From: a bacterium UBP7_UBA7824
GTDB taxonomy: Bacteria; UBP7; UBA6624
Reading direction: 5' to 3'
Assembly: GCA_002501535.1 (NCBI GenBank)
Contig: DLTY01000043.1
Coordinates: forward strand, 2,200-30,704
Length of the DNA stretch: 28,505 bases
The notes below the pieces were generated by a model, which was not told the origin of the DNA, did not search any database, and saw only the letters and a program-made list of their open reading frames with translations. Shown here piece after piece: positions 6,598 to 15,421 of the stretch (its first letter is position 1; each line of letters starts with the position of its first letter). The position numbers were made by a program, and so were the translations under genes.

Positions 6598-8199
6598 ATG
6601 CCAAAACATTTCCTATTCGGCCTCAAAGTTCTTTTTTTGATTTTCATCATCTCTTTTTTCTCTTATTTTCCACCAAAGGCAAAAAACTTAGGGGCACCAT
6701 TAGGTGAATTTTCATCCGCAAGAGCCTCGTTGACCCTTCTTGACTTACTGGAGAATGAAAGACCGCACCCTTCCGGATCAAAAGAGAACGAGAGGATAAG
6801 AGATTTAATTATTGAAAAAATTATTGATATTGGTCTTGAGCCTGAAATACAAAGTTTTGAAGCCACGATAAAAGGAAAAAAAGAAACTCTTTTCAATGTA
6901 ATCACAAAAATAAATGGCAAAAATTCTAACGGTCCAAAAATATTGCTTTCATCACATTATGACTCTGTCAGAGAAGCTCCTGGAGCAGCAGATGACATGC
7001 ATGCTGTAGCTGCAACATTTGAAATCATAAGAATATTTTCAGAAGGCGGTAAGCAGCTTAATCACGATCTCATAATCATGTTCAATGATGGGGAGGAGGT
7101 GGGATTACTTGGATCAAAAGCATTTATGGATGGACATCCTTGGGCAAAAGAGATTGAGTATGTGATAAATATGGAAGCAAGAGGAACAAGTGGGCCAAGC
7201 CTCATGTTTGAAACAAGTGAAAACAGTTCAAACCTTATTGAAATTTATGGCTCTTCAGTAACGCATCCGAGATCATCATCAATTTTTTATGAAATATACA
7301 AAAGGCTTCCAAATGGAACTGACTTTTTAATATACAAAGAATACGGACTAAAGGGCTTTAATTTTGCATTCATAGGTAACGCTCAAAACTACCATACTGA
7401 AAATGACAATATAGAAAATCTAAATTTTGACACCCTTCAACATCAGGGCCAAAACGTACTCCAGATTCTTGATGCTTTACAGAAAAAAGACCTTTCAAAA
7501 ATTCAACATGATTCAAATAATGTTTACTTTGACCTAATAGGTAAATTTTTCTTTAGCTGGCCAGAAAAAAACAATATAGCTCTATCTTTAACCACAATGG
7601 TTTTGCTGTATTTTGTACTCATGAGGTTAGGAAGACTAAAAGCACTAACCTGGAAAAAACTTGGCTGGGGCTCTTTAGCTTTTCCCGGCCTTATCCTTGG
7701 AACAACTGGGGTTGGGATAGCTTTTGATGTTTATATCTTTGAAAGCTTCCAGCTTTATGGATGGTGGCCTAAAGATCCAGCAGCCTCAATATTTCTTCTT
7801 TTTTTGATTCCCTGTTTGGTGTTTTGGCCAATACTTAAATTCTTAAGAAGAAGAGCAACATTTTGGGGCCTTTGGGGAACAACATGGAGATTTTTCTGTG
7901 GCCTTTCGATACTAATGGCCTTTGTTCTTCCGGGTGCAATATATCTATTCCTTGTCCCATCATTCATTGCTGTAATTTCAGGATTGATCCTTACAGGCAC
8001 CAAAACAATAAGCGGTCCCAAAGCAAAGCTACTGGCATCAATTCCTGCACTTGTTGCATTAGGTTTGATATGGATTCCTACAGGTGTATTGCTTTACGAC
8101 GCAATTGGTTTCTATATGAGAACATACATCTCCTTAATTTTTGCAATGACACTTGCAGGACTTATACCTTTAAGTGCCCCTATTGAAAAAAAGAACTAA
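6598..8199 (+). CDS. M28-family zinc aminopeptidase with C-terminal membrane domain
   Basis: A 533-residue membrane-anchored metallopeptidase resembling the ER metallopeptidase 1 group of family M28. A signal-anchor helix covers residues 8-24. The two-zinc site is complete: His120 and Asp122 (SSHYD), Asp132 (GAAD), catalytic Glu166 and ligand Glu167 (DGEE), Glu193 (NMEARG) and His266 (NYHTEN). From about residue 320 to 530 come several hydrophobic helices. The peptidase domain is likely on the outer face of the inner membrane and may process peptides. The stop overlaps the convergent aldehyde dehydrogenase stop. It is a single-gene plus-strand unit. Confidence 0.9.
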   Translation: MPKHFLFGLKVLFLIFIISFFSYFPPKAKNLGAPLGEFSSARASLTLLDLLENERPHPSGSKENERIRDLIIEKIIDIGLEPEIQSFEATIKGKKETLFNVITKINGKNSNGPKILLSSHYDSVREAPGAADDMHAVAATFEIIRIFSEGGKQLNHDLIIMFNDGEEVGLLGSKAFMDGHPWAKEIEYVINMEARGTSGPSLMFETSENSSNLIEIYGSSVTHPRSSSIFYEIYKRLPNGTDFLIYKEYGLKGFNFAFIGNAQNYHTENDNIENLNFDTLQHQGQNVLQILDALQKKDLSKIQHDSNNVYFDLIGKFFFSWPEKNNIALSLTTMVLLYFVLMRLGRLKALTWKKLGWGSLAFPGLILGTTGVGIAFDVYIFESFQLYGWWPKDPAASIFLLFLIPCLVFWPILKFLRRRATFWGLWGTTWRFFCGLSILMAFVLPGAIYLFLVPSFIAVISGLILTGTKTISGPKAKLLASIPALVALGLIWIPTGVLLYDAIGFYMRTYISLIFAMTLAGLIPLSAPIEKKN

Positions 8200-9734
8200 A
8201 TTCCGCCTATTACGGCACCTTTGTTTTCAAGGTAATAATCAACAGCTTCAGGTCCATGCTCGTGACCTATACCGCTTGCTTTCACTCCACCGAAAGGAAG
8301 TTCATCAAAACCATAATGCAACATGTTTACCCATGTAACTCCTGCCTCAATCTCTCTTATTGCCTTATGTGAATCAGCAAGACTTGCTGTCCATATTGAA
8401 GAACCAAGACCCCACTCAGTATCGTTTGCCATGTTTATGGCTTCATCTAAACTTGAAACTTTGAACACAGGTAAAACAGGACCGAAAACTTCTTCGGTAA
8501 CCAATTTGCAGTCACTTGGAACATCCACAACAATAGTAGGTTCAAAATAATAACCATCTTTAAGTTCAGGATTTTCTGGCCTTTTACCACCACAAATCAC
8601 CTTTGCACCTTTTGAAACAGCATCAGCAAGCTGATCTTCTATCTCCTCTCTTTGAAAAGCTGTATGTAAGGGACCCATTCTCAATTGGCCTTTTTCTGGA
8701 CGGCTCTTTGGATCACCAGGAATATAACTGACAGTTGCAGCCTTAAGCATTTCTAAAAATTCATCATAGATATCTTCATGAAGAATTAATCTTTTAACAG
8801 CCAAACAAGCTTGTCCAGCATTCCAAAATCTGCCAATTCGACACCCTTGAACTGCAGCTTTAAGATTTGCATCAGGCATTACTATCATTGGGTCACTTCC
8901 ACCAAGTTCAAGTGTTATTCTTTTGAATTCAGGAGCTGCTGCTTCCATTACTTTTTTACCAGTATCAGAAGCACCTGTAAAAGCTATCCTTCTAACAATT
9001 GGGTTTTCTAAAAGCTCTTGCCCTACAGTGCTACCAGGGCCAGTAACAACATTCAAAACTCCAGCAGGAAGACCTGCTTCCATGAATAATTGAGCAATTC
9101 TCAATGTTGTCAATGGTGTTGTTCCCGCAGGCTTAACAACAACAGTGTTTCCAGCAATAAGAGCCGGTCCTAATTTTGTTCCAAGCAAGGTTATTGGGAA
9201 ATTCCAAGGCACTATTGCTGCACATACACCAACAGGTCTCTTTATAACCATCCCATATGCATTCTTACCCATTGCACTTGGCAAAGGAACCTGAGCACCT
9301 CTTATTTTGCTTGCAAGACCAGCATAAAAATCCATACCATGGACAAAATGGTGTATTTCACCATTGGCTTCAAAAGGAGGTTTCCCTTGCTCTTCAGAGA
9401 GCATGTTAGCAAGCTCAGCCATGTTTGCCTTAACTAAACCCATCGCCTTGTTGATGATTGCAGCTCTATGTTCAGCATCTGTTTCTTTCCATGTTTTAAA
9501 AGCTTCACTTGCAGCTGAAATTGCCTTACGAACATCTTTAACTGTCCCTTTGGGTACAGTGCCTGCAATAGAACCATTCGCTGGATTCTTTATCTCTGAT
9601 TTTTCTCCTGATTCTGATTCTGTCCAAACCGGTATTAATATTTTTTCAGGGTTTCTTGGCCCAACTCTTTTTTCCGGATTGAATTTTGGATTATCTTTCC
9701 ATTCTCCACCTATTAACATTTTGAAATCTGCCAT
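8196..9734 (-). CDS. Aldehyde dehydrogenase family protein
   Basis: A 512-residue NAD(P)+-dependent aldehyde dehydrogenase with Asn178 (PWNFP), Lys201 (VVKPAG), Glu276 (LELGGSDP) and catalytic Cys310 (NAGQAC). It is a clear paralogue of the enzyme at 1-1421, sharing the motifs LELGGSDP and GQACLAVKR, but has an extra segment of about 35 residues near the N-terminus. The ATG at 9734 is preceded by AGGAGAA. It is the last gene of the second acyl-CoA operon and may oxidise a semialdehyde intermediate there. Substrate and NAD versus NADP preference are not determined. Confidence 0.93.
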   Translation of the reverse strand: MADFKMLIGGEWKDNPKFNPEKRVGPRNPEKILIPVWTESESGEKSEIKNPANGSIAGTVPKGTVKDVRKAISAASEAFKTWKETDAEHRAAIINKAMGLVKANMAELANMLSEEQGKPPFEANGEIHHFVHGMDFYAGLASKIRGAQVPLPSAMGKNAYGMVIKRPVGVCAAIVPWNFPITLLGTKLGPALIAGNTVVVKPAGTTPLTTLRIAQLFMEAGLPAGVLNVVTGPGSTVGQELLENPIVRRIAFTGASDTGKKVMEAAAPEFKRITLELGGSDPMIVMPDANLKAAVQGCRIGRFWNAGQACLAVKRLILHEDIYDEFLEMLKAATVSYIPGDPKSRPEKGQLRMGPLHTAFQREEIEDQLADAVSKGAKVICGGKRPENPELKDGYYFEPTIVVDVPSDCKLVTEEVFGPVLPVFKVSSLDEAINMANDTEWGLGSSIWTASLADSHKAIREIEAGVTWVNMLHYGFDELPFGGVKASGIGHEHGPEAVDYYLENKGAVIGGI

Positions 9735-9757
9735 TATCTTTTCTCCTATTTTGGGAT

Positions 9758-10096
9758 TTACTCTAATCCTAACAAATCATCACACTTTGCTGCAAAAACA
9801 AAGTCACTTTCTGTCAGTCCGTCAATCTTATGTGTCCAGATTTTGACTTTAACCTTGCCCCAGGAAAGTTCTAAGTCTGGATGATGGTCCTGTTGTTCTG
9901 ACATCTCAGCAACCTTATTCAGATAACCCCATGCTTCTTGGAAGTTCGGAAAATTGAATTCCCTTTCAAGGTGATGCTCTTTAACTAGGTTCCAATCTTC
10001 GCTTATCTCTTCCATCAAGGATGAAAGCTCTTTTCCTTTCAATGGGGGAATACCGCCTTTACAAGGAACACAATCTCTTTCAGAAAAAGAATTCAT
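9758..10096 (-). CDS. Pterin-4a-carbinolamine dehydratase
   Basis: A 112-residue protein with the signature of pterin-4a-carbinolamine dehydratase: QDHHPDLELSW with His71, His72 and Pro73, then His89 in IWTHK and Asp98 in ESDF. The enzyme dehydrates the carbinolamine form of tetrahydropterin made by aromatic amino acid hydroxylases. No such hydroxylase is in the window, so either it is elsewhere or this protein has another role. An ATG at 10114 is possible, but the ATG at 10096 overlaps the upstream stop as ATGA and begins at the usual N-terminus. Confidence 0.92.
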   Translation of the reverse strand: MNSFSERDCVPCKGGIPPLKGKELSSLMEEISEDWNLVKEHHLEREFNFPNFQEAWGYLNKVAEMSEQQDHHPDLELSWGKVKVKIWTHKIDGLTESDFVFAAKCDDLLGLE

Positions 10097-10308
10097 TTGA
10101 CGATCGGTTTCCATTTGGCTGCGTCAAGACATGATGCTACATGAACCACCCAACCAAGAAGAGCGAGAGTAAAAGCATAAATAATTACAGCAAGAAAAAT
10201 ATGACAAAAAGCAACCCAGCCTCGACCTTGAATCAACTGCCCTAATCCTGGCACAAAAAAACTCGCCAAAGCAGCAATCGTATTTCCTGCTGAACCCTGT
10301 CCGCTCAT
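10093..10308 (-). CDS. Small two-helix membrane protein
   Basis: A 71-residue hydrophobic protein with two probable membrane helices (about residues 8-22 and 30-57). The segment FFVPGLGQLIQGR resembles the turn of TM2-domain and related small membrane proteins. No enzymatic motif is visible. It is translationally coupled (ATGA) to the pterin dehydratase and has an AGGA-type ribosome site shortly after the 3-hydroxyacyl-CoA dehydrogenase stop. Function unknown. Confidence 0.75.
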   Translation of the reverse strand: MSGQGSAGNTIAALASFFVPGLGQLIQGRGWVAFCHIFLAVIIYAFTLALLGWVVHVASCLDAAKWKPIVK

Positions 10309-10320
10309 ATGAAAAAGATC

Positions 10321-11169
10321 CTATTTGTAATCATAAATACCTTTTCCGGTTTTCCTACCCAGCCTGCCCTTCTCCACCAATTCCTCAAGCTTTTTGCTTG
10401 GCTTGAAAGCAGGACCAAGATGTTTCTCAAGATTTTGCATGCTTGCCAACCTAACATCTAAGCCGACAAGGTCAATCATCTCAAACGGCCCCATTGGATG
10501 ATTAAGACCCAATTTCAAAGCTTTGTCAATATCTTCAGGTGAAGCAACTCCTTCTTCCCACATCCGGAATGCTTCAGCCCCTATAAGAGCATTCATTCTT
10601 GATGTGACAAATCCTGCAGCTTCATTAATCTCAACTGTCTGTTTTCCCATTTTTTCTGAAACCGCTTTAACAATCTCGTAGGTTTCTTGTGAGGTTGAGA
10701 TGGACCTCACAATCTCAATCAGTTTCATAATGTGCACTGGGTTAAAAAAATGCATCCCTATCACCTTGTCTTCCCTTTTCGTCGCATTGCCCATTTCAGT
10801 GATTGATAAACCTGTTGTGTTTGTTGCGAAGATCGTTTCTTCATGAACGAATTTTTCAGCATCATTGAATATCCGTTTCTTCAATTCCATATTTTCTGGG
10901 ACAGCTTCAATGATAAGGTCTGAATGCTTTACAGCTGTTTCAAAATCTCCTGTAAAAGACAAGTTACCTTTTGCATTGTCTCTTTTTTCTGCAGCAATCT
11001 TACCAAGCTCAAAACCTTTATCGAGATTCTTGTTAATCTTCGATTCTGCAATATCAAGTTGCTCTTTGCTTATGTCAAATAGTGATGTTTCAAAACCAGC
11101 CATTGCAGAAACTTGTGCAATACCGTTCCCCATTGTCCCTGAACCTATAACAGTAATTTTACTAATCAT
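10321..11169 (-). CDS. 3-hydroxyacyl-CoA (3-hydroxybutyryl-CoA type) dehydrogenase
   Basis: A 282-residue NAD-dependent short-form 3-hydroxyacyl-CoA dehydrogenase. The Rossmann motif is GSGTMG (9-14); the catalytic pair is His140 (GMHFFNP) and Glu152. The C-terminal domain GFVTSRMNAL, then NHPMGPFEMIDLVGLD, is typical of Hbd/PaaH. It oxidises a 3-hydroxyacyl-CoA to the 3-oxo form after a crotonase step. An AAGGAG ribosome site six bases upstream sets the start at ATG 11169 rather than the adjoining TTG. Its neighbour crotonase in the same operon is the likely previous enzyme. No thiolase is present in the window. Confidence 0.93.
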   Translation of the reverse strand: MISKITVIGSGTMGNGIAQVSAMAGFETSLFDISKEQLDIAESKINKNLDKGFELGKIAAEKRDNAKGNLSFTGDFETAVKHSDLIIEAVPENMELKKRIFNDAEKFVHEETIFATNTTGLSITEMGNATKREDKVIGMHFFNPVHIMKLIEIVRSISTSQETYEIVKAVSEKMGKQTVEINEAAGFVTSRMNALIGAEAFRMWEEGVASPEDIDKALKLGLNHPMGPFEMIDLVGLDVRLASMQNLEKHLGPAFKPSKKLEELVEKGRLGRKTGKGIYDYK

Positions 11170-12013
11170 CAAAAACTCCTTGCACAGACTTGTATGAAAG
11201 ATTGTCCTTGTCTTCTTGTGAAATGGGCAAACTTAAGATAGCATCAAGGTTCTTCCTTATTCCGGGAACGCCAGGGCTTGGCCAATCTGTCCCAAATATA
11301 ACCTTATTGCCAAGTTCAAATAATCTTGGATACCACTCCAGCATTCTCTTTGGAGGTATTGAAGAAAGATCCCAATAAACATTCTTATGCCTTCTAAAAA
11401 CAAACCAGGCTTCATTAATCCATAGTGGCCTTCCTCCATGGGCCATAATAATTTTCAAATCAGGAAAATCAATTGCGATATCATCAATCTCCATCGGATT
11501 TCCCCATTTACTTCTTGCTCCAGGAAAGGTGCTAGTACCAGTATGGATCAAAACAGGTTTTGAGTATTCTTGACACATTTCATAAACAGTTGCCAATTCA
11601 GGTATAGACCCATCAGCATATGCATTTGCAGGCATATCTTGATGGGGAGGATGTATCTTTAATGCATCAAGTTGACAATCTTCAAAAATTATCCTCATCT
11701 CGTCTTTGACATTTTTGCAAGCAGGTGGATGTATTCCCCCAAATGCAATAATTCTGTCAGGTGCTCCTGATCTATACTCTGCAGCCCATTGGTTAACGCC
11801 TGAAGTGAATCCCATAATATCTGGAGCTACATAATTAATAACACCAACTTTTGAAATCCTTTCCTTGTCCAAATGTTCAGCAAGAGCTTTTGGTGAATCT
11901 AAACATCTTTTCACAATTTCAGAATCAGGCCTTCCACTTTCGATAAATGCAAGTGCTCCTGGAGACATCATTTCTCTAGGTTGCATGTGTATATGAATAT
12001 CTATGGCTTTCAT
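11162..12013 (-). CDS. Amidohydrolase family (amidohydrolase_2/ACMSD-like) metal-dependent hydrolase
   Basis: A 283-residue TIM-barrel metal enzyme of the amidohydrolase_2 group, which includes ACMSD-type decarboxylases and lactone or ring-product hydrolases. Metal ligands visible: His7 and His9 (DIHIH), a His in LKIHPPH, a His in VLIHTG, a His in MAHGGR and the Asp of FGTDWPSP. The ATG at 12013 overlaps the crotonase stop as ATGA. Operon partners act on acyl-CoA, which suggests a hydrolysis or decarboxylation step in the same pathway, but the substrate is unknown. Confidence 0.88.
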   Translation of the reverse strand: MKAIDIHIHMQPREMMSPGALAFIESGRPDSEIVKRCLDSPKALAEHLDKERISKVGVINYVAPDIMGFTSGVNQWAAEYRSGAPDRIIAFGGIHPPACKNVKDEMRIIFEDCQLDALKIHPPHQDMPANAYADGSIPELATVYEMCQEYSKPVLIHTGTSTFPGARSKWGNPMEIDDIAIDFPDLKIIMAHGGRPLWINEAWFVFRRHKNVYWDLSSIPPKRMLEWYPRLFELGNKVIFGTDWPSPGVPGIRKNLDAILSLPISQEDKDNLSYKSVQGVFDD

Positions 12014-12774
12014 TTATTGTTTCTCTTTTCCAAAAACCTTGTCATTCTCTGTTTCTTGTCTTCAGACTCAAAAAGTATTGCCTGGTATTCACTTTCAATT
12101 TTTCCATGGTCATGTGAAGGTGATGCAGCTTTGTTTAAAGCTTTCTTTCCAAGCCTGATTGCTTCTGGTGCCATTTTTGATATCTTAACCATCATCTCTC
12201 TTGCTTTCCCGATAACCTCACCATCTTCAACAATGCAATTCAACAAACCTATCCTGTATGCCTCCTCTGCATCAATAATCTTTCCTGTAAAAAACATCTC
12301 CCTTGCTATGCCTGTGCCAACAATCCTTGGCAACCTGTAAGTTCCACCAGCAGCAGCAATTATCCCTAATCTTGCCTCTGGTTGCCCCATTTGGGTTGTC
12401 TTGCCTCCCACTCTTATGTCACAAGCAAGAGTCAACTCGCAGCCTCCACCAAGTGCATACCCTTTGATTGCCGCAATTACAGGCCATGGAAAATCTTCAA
12501 CTTTCTGAAAAAGCTTTTGATTGATTCCCTTTAACGCATCCTCTCTTCCCCTTTTTAACAAAGCTTCAATATCAGCGCCAGCAACAAAAGCTTTATCTCC
12601 AGCACCCGAAATGATCAACCCCATAATCGCTGGATCATCCTTCAATTCGTCTAATGCTGCATGCAGCTCAGCTACAACATCATCATTTATTGCATTCAGC
12701 ACATTAGGCCTATTGATGGTTATTTCTGCCCATTTTTCCTTTTTTTCAACCAACAAGGTCTTGTATTTACTCAT
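12010..12774 (-). CDS. Enoyl-CoA hydratase (crotonase family), first gene of the second acyl-CoA operon
   Basis: A 254-residue enoyl-CoA hydratase with both catalytic glutamates: Glu113 (GGGCELTLACD) and Glu133 (MGQPEARLG). The oxyanion region is FVAGADI (63-69). This is a standard beta-oxidation-type hydratase, and it precedes a 3-hydroxyacyl-CoA dehydrogenase in the operon, so the pair can run hydration and oxidation in sequence. It is the third crotonase in the window. The start ATG 12774 faces the divergent NAD(P)HX repair gene across 42 bases. Confidence 0.92.
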   Translation of the reverse strand: MSKYKTLLVEKKEKWAEITINRPNVLNAINDDVVAELHAALDELKDDPAIMGLIISGAGDKAFVAGADIEALLKRGREDALKGINQKLFQKVEDFPWPVIAAIKGYALGGGCELTLACDIRVGGKTTQMGQPEARLGIIAAAGGTYRLPRIVGTGIAREMFFTGKIIDAEEAYRIGLLNCIVEDGEVIGKAREMMVKISKMAPEAIRLGKKALNKAASPSHDHGKIESEYQAILFESEDKKQRMTRFLEKRNNK

Positions 12775-12816
12775 ATTAGTGATTCTAGATTCAAATTAGT
12801 GCCTAAAATTAAAGAT
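12775..12816. promoter_or_regulatory. Divergent intergenic region between crotonase and NAD(P)HX repair genes
   Basis: A 42-base gap that must hold the starts of transcription for both directions unless promoters lie in coding sequence. It has two ATTAGTG copies and a TCTAGA centre but no convincing -35/-10 pair or symmetric operator. Confidence 0.3.
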
Positions 12817-14295
12817 ATGGCTTCTCACCTACCGATTCTTAGCGTTACGCAAATGCGAGAGCTTGATAAAAGAACCGTTGTTGAGGATATACCACTTTTA
12901 ACATTAATGGAAAATGCAGGAAGATCTGCATTTGAATTTTATCTAGAAAAATGGGATGACAGTCCAATGCATCTAATGATAGGAAAAGGCCATAATGGTG
13001 CCGATGGAATAGTTATGGCAAGATGGGCAGCAGTACATGGGATCAATGCAACGCTCTATGGGCAAAAAAACGAATTAGGGAAAATCGCAAAAATACAATG
13101 GAGGCTTGCTGAAAAAGAAGGTGTCAAATGGTCTAAAAAAGATTATGAAAACCTGGGTGACAAAAACGGTGTAGTGGTTGATTGCCTTTTGGGAACTGGA
13201 ACAAAAGGAAAACCGAAAGAATCTTATTCCGCATGGATATCCGCAGCAAATAAAGCAACATTCAAAGGAAGAATGGCTCTAGACAGTCCAAGTGGTATCA
13301 ATATGGACGATGGCTCAAAAGAAGGTGTTGCCTTCAAGGCTGACTTAACTGTAACTTTTGCTTATCTTAAACCTGGACTGTTATTAAACCCTGGAAGAAA
13401 ATATTCAGGTGAAATATGCATTGCATACATAGGCATACCAACTAAACTTGACTTTAAGCCGATGGGCTATATGCCGAATAAAAGCTCAATAAAAAATATG
13501 CTAATTGATTTTCCAAATGATGGTCATAAAGGAACTGCTGGCAGGCTTGGACTTTGGGCTGGAAGCAAGAAATACCCAGGTGCAGCAAGGCTTGCTATCG
13601 AAGGTGCACTTAGAAGTGGCGTTGGTGTTGTACATTGGATAGGTGAATCTAAAGATGTTCCACCAGAAATAGTAAGGGAAACTGAATCAATTAGCAATGT
13701 GAGAAAAATGAATGCTTGGACAATTGGGCCAGGGTTAGGAAGAAATGCAACAATTGCCAAAACAATAAAGTCCCAGCTTCAAAAAATCAACTGTCCAGCA
13801 GTTGTTGATGCAGATGCATTGACTGCTTTCTCAGGAAAAGAAAATCCTGAAAAAAGATTGCAAGGTTTAGGTTCAAGTATCGGTGAAAGGATCATCACTC
13901 CCCATCACTCTGAGGCTGCTAGCCTTCTTTGTGGGGATGTAAAAAGAATCGAATCAAACAGAGTTGAAGCTGTAAAAACAATATCGCAAATGTCACAAGC
14001 CATAACACTCCTAAAAGGCTCTCCAACTTTAATTTCATCTAAGAGTGAACCTATTTTTTTTATTGATTCAGGAAATGAAAATTTAGCAACCGGTGGAAGC
14101 GGTGATGTTCTTTCTGGATTGATTGGAGGGCTTCTTGCCCAAACGATAAACCCTTTACATGCCACAATTATTGGAGCATGGATACATGGCAGGTCAGGAA
14201 GCATCTTATCTGAAAAAGGAATTCCGAGACAATCGGTTTCTGCTTCAGATATTGCTGAGTCTATAAAATTAGCTTGGATGGAATTGAATGTATAG
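12817..14295 (+). CDS. nnr: Bifunctional NAD(P)HX epimerase and ADP-dependent dehydratase
   Basis: A 492-residue two-domain metabolite repair enzyme that epimerises and dehydrates damaged NAD(P)HX back to NAD(P)H. The N-terminal epimerase (YjeF-N) domain covers about 1-220, with GKGHNGADG at 56-64 and the LDSPSG segment. The C-terminal ribokinase-like dehydratase domain has GGSGDVLSG near residue 425. The frame is open further upstream, but the family's normal N-terminus, SVTQMRELD, begins just after the ATG at 12817, which is chosen. The next gene, alr, overlaps its end by eight bases. First gene of the plus-strand operon. Confidence 0.93.
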   Translation: MASHLPILSVTQMRELDKRTVVEDIPLLTLMENAGRSAFEFYLEKWDDSPMHLMIGKGHNGADGIVMARWAAVHGINATLYGQKNELGKIAKIQWRLAEKEGVKWSKKDYENLGDKNGVVVDCLLGTGTKGKPKESYSAWISAANKATFKGRMALDSPSGINMDDGSKEGVAFKADLTVTFAYLKPGLLLNPGRKYSGEICIAYIGIPTKLDFKPMGYMPNKSSIKNMLIDFPNDGHKGTAGRLGLWAGSKKYPGAARLAIEGALRSGVGVVHWIGESKDVPPEIVRETESISNVRKMNAWTIGPGLGRNATIAKTIKSQLQKINCPAVVDADALTAFSGKENPEKRLQGLGSSIGERIITPHHSEAASLLCGDVKRIESNRVEAVKTISQMSQAITLLKGSPTLISSKSEPIFFIDSGNENLATGGSGDVLSGLIGGLLAQTINPLHATIIGAWIHGRSGSILSEKGIPRQSVSASDIAESIKLAWMELNV

Positions 14296-15421
14296 AAGAG
14301 TTTGGTCTGAGATAAATCTTGATAATCTAAAACACAATCTTAGAGTCTTGCAATCTCAAGCTAATAATGTTGGAATTTGGGCTGTTGTAAAGGCAGATGC
14401 TTACGGGCATGGAGCCATTGAGGTTTCAAAAGCTATACAAAAATCAAAAATACGAGGCTTGTGTGTTGCTAGCCTAGAAGAAGCTATAGAGCTTAGAGAA
14501 AATGGAATCAAAATTGAAATTTTAGTTCTAGGTGAAACTATTCCTGAAGGGGTCCCACTGCTTCAACGATACAAAATCACACAATGTTTATTTAGACCAG
14601 AACATCTTGAAGGATGGGAAAGGCAACTAGACCCAAACCTCCCTGCACCCAATATACATGTGAAAATTGACACTGGAATGCATAGATTGGGTGTTCCCCC
14701 AGCAGCATTAAAACAACTTGCAAAAGAGTTTAAAGAAACGCCATTTGAACCTACCGGAATTTTTTCTCATTTTCATGTTGCAGATACTGACTCAAGATCA
14801 ACACTAGAAGCTTTAGAAAAATTTAGAAAATCACTAAAAGAATCTGATTGGATGGAAAAATTTCCAAATTGTGAAAGACATATAGCAAACTCTCCTGCAT
14901 TCTTGAGAGGTCCTGAATACTATATGGATTCTGTTCGAATTGGATATCTCTTATATGGATCAAAACCAACTGGAACAGATTTGAAAAATGCTCCACCAGT
15001 CTTGCCTGTTATGAGTGTTCATGCAAGAGTAATTGATAGAAAAACAATAGAAAAAAATGAAGGATTTGGATATGGAAATATAACCAAATTTAACAACCCT
15101 ACAAGGCTTGCAATTGTTCCGATTGGGTATGCTGATGGATATACACGAAGCTTATCCGGACACTCTGAAGTGCTAATAAGAGGGAGAAGAGCACCTGTTG
15201 TTGGAGCCATATCGATGGATTTTCTTTATGCTGACATATCGAATATACCTGATGTAGAAATTGGAGACAGGGTAACCATGCTTGGAAAACAAGGTCATGA
15301 AGAGATAACTATGATGAACTTAGCAGAATGGGGAAAAACAATACCTTACGAAATGTTATGCTCATTCGGTAAAAGGCCTCCAAGACAATTCAAAAACACA
15401 GAAAGCAAATTAGCAATTTGA
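14288..15421 (+). CDS. alr: Alanine racemase
   Basis: A 377-residue PLP-dependent racemase converting L-alanine to D-alanine for peptidoglycan. The PLP lysine is Lys35 in VVKADAYGHG, the catalytic tyrosine is Tyr262 in GYG, and GYADGY and ISMD are present. The C-terminal segment with TIPYEMLC is typical of the family. The ATG overlaps the stop region of the preceding gene by eight bases, and the following gene starts on its stop as TTGA. Confident. Confidence 0.95.
   Translation: MYRRVWSEINLDNLKHNLRVLQSQANNVGIWAVVKADAYGHGAIEVSKAIQKSKIRGLCVASLEEAIELRENGIKIEILVLGETIPEGVPLLQRYKITQCLFRPEHLEGWERQLDPNLPAPNIHVKIDTGMHRLGVPPAALKQLAKEFKETPFEPTGIFSHFHVADTDSRSTLEALEKFRKSLKESDWMEKFPNCERHIANSPAFLRGPEYYMDSVRIGYLLYGSKPTGTDLKNAPPVLPVMSVHARVIDRKTIEKNEGFGYGNITKFNNPTRLAIVPIGYADGYTRSLSGHSEVLIRGRRAPVVGAISMDFLYADISNIPDVEIGDRVTMLGKQGHEEITMMNLAEWGKTIPYEMLCSFGKRPPRQFKNTESKLAI

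Noticed and set aside
7863..8186. A 107-codon plus-strand frame inside the M28 peptidase gene
   Set aside because: It is a frame shadow of the membrane domain; the peptidase frame is continuous and conserved.
12661..12816. Upstream extension of the NAD(P)HX repair gene to an ATG at 12661
   Set aside because: The added 52 residues overlap the divergent crotonase gene and do not resemble the family; its usual N-terminus starts at 12817.
12775..12816. Possible operator around TCTAGA between divergent genes
   Set aside because: Flanking bases do not form a true inverted repeat beyond the six-base centre.
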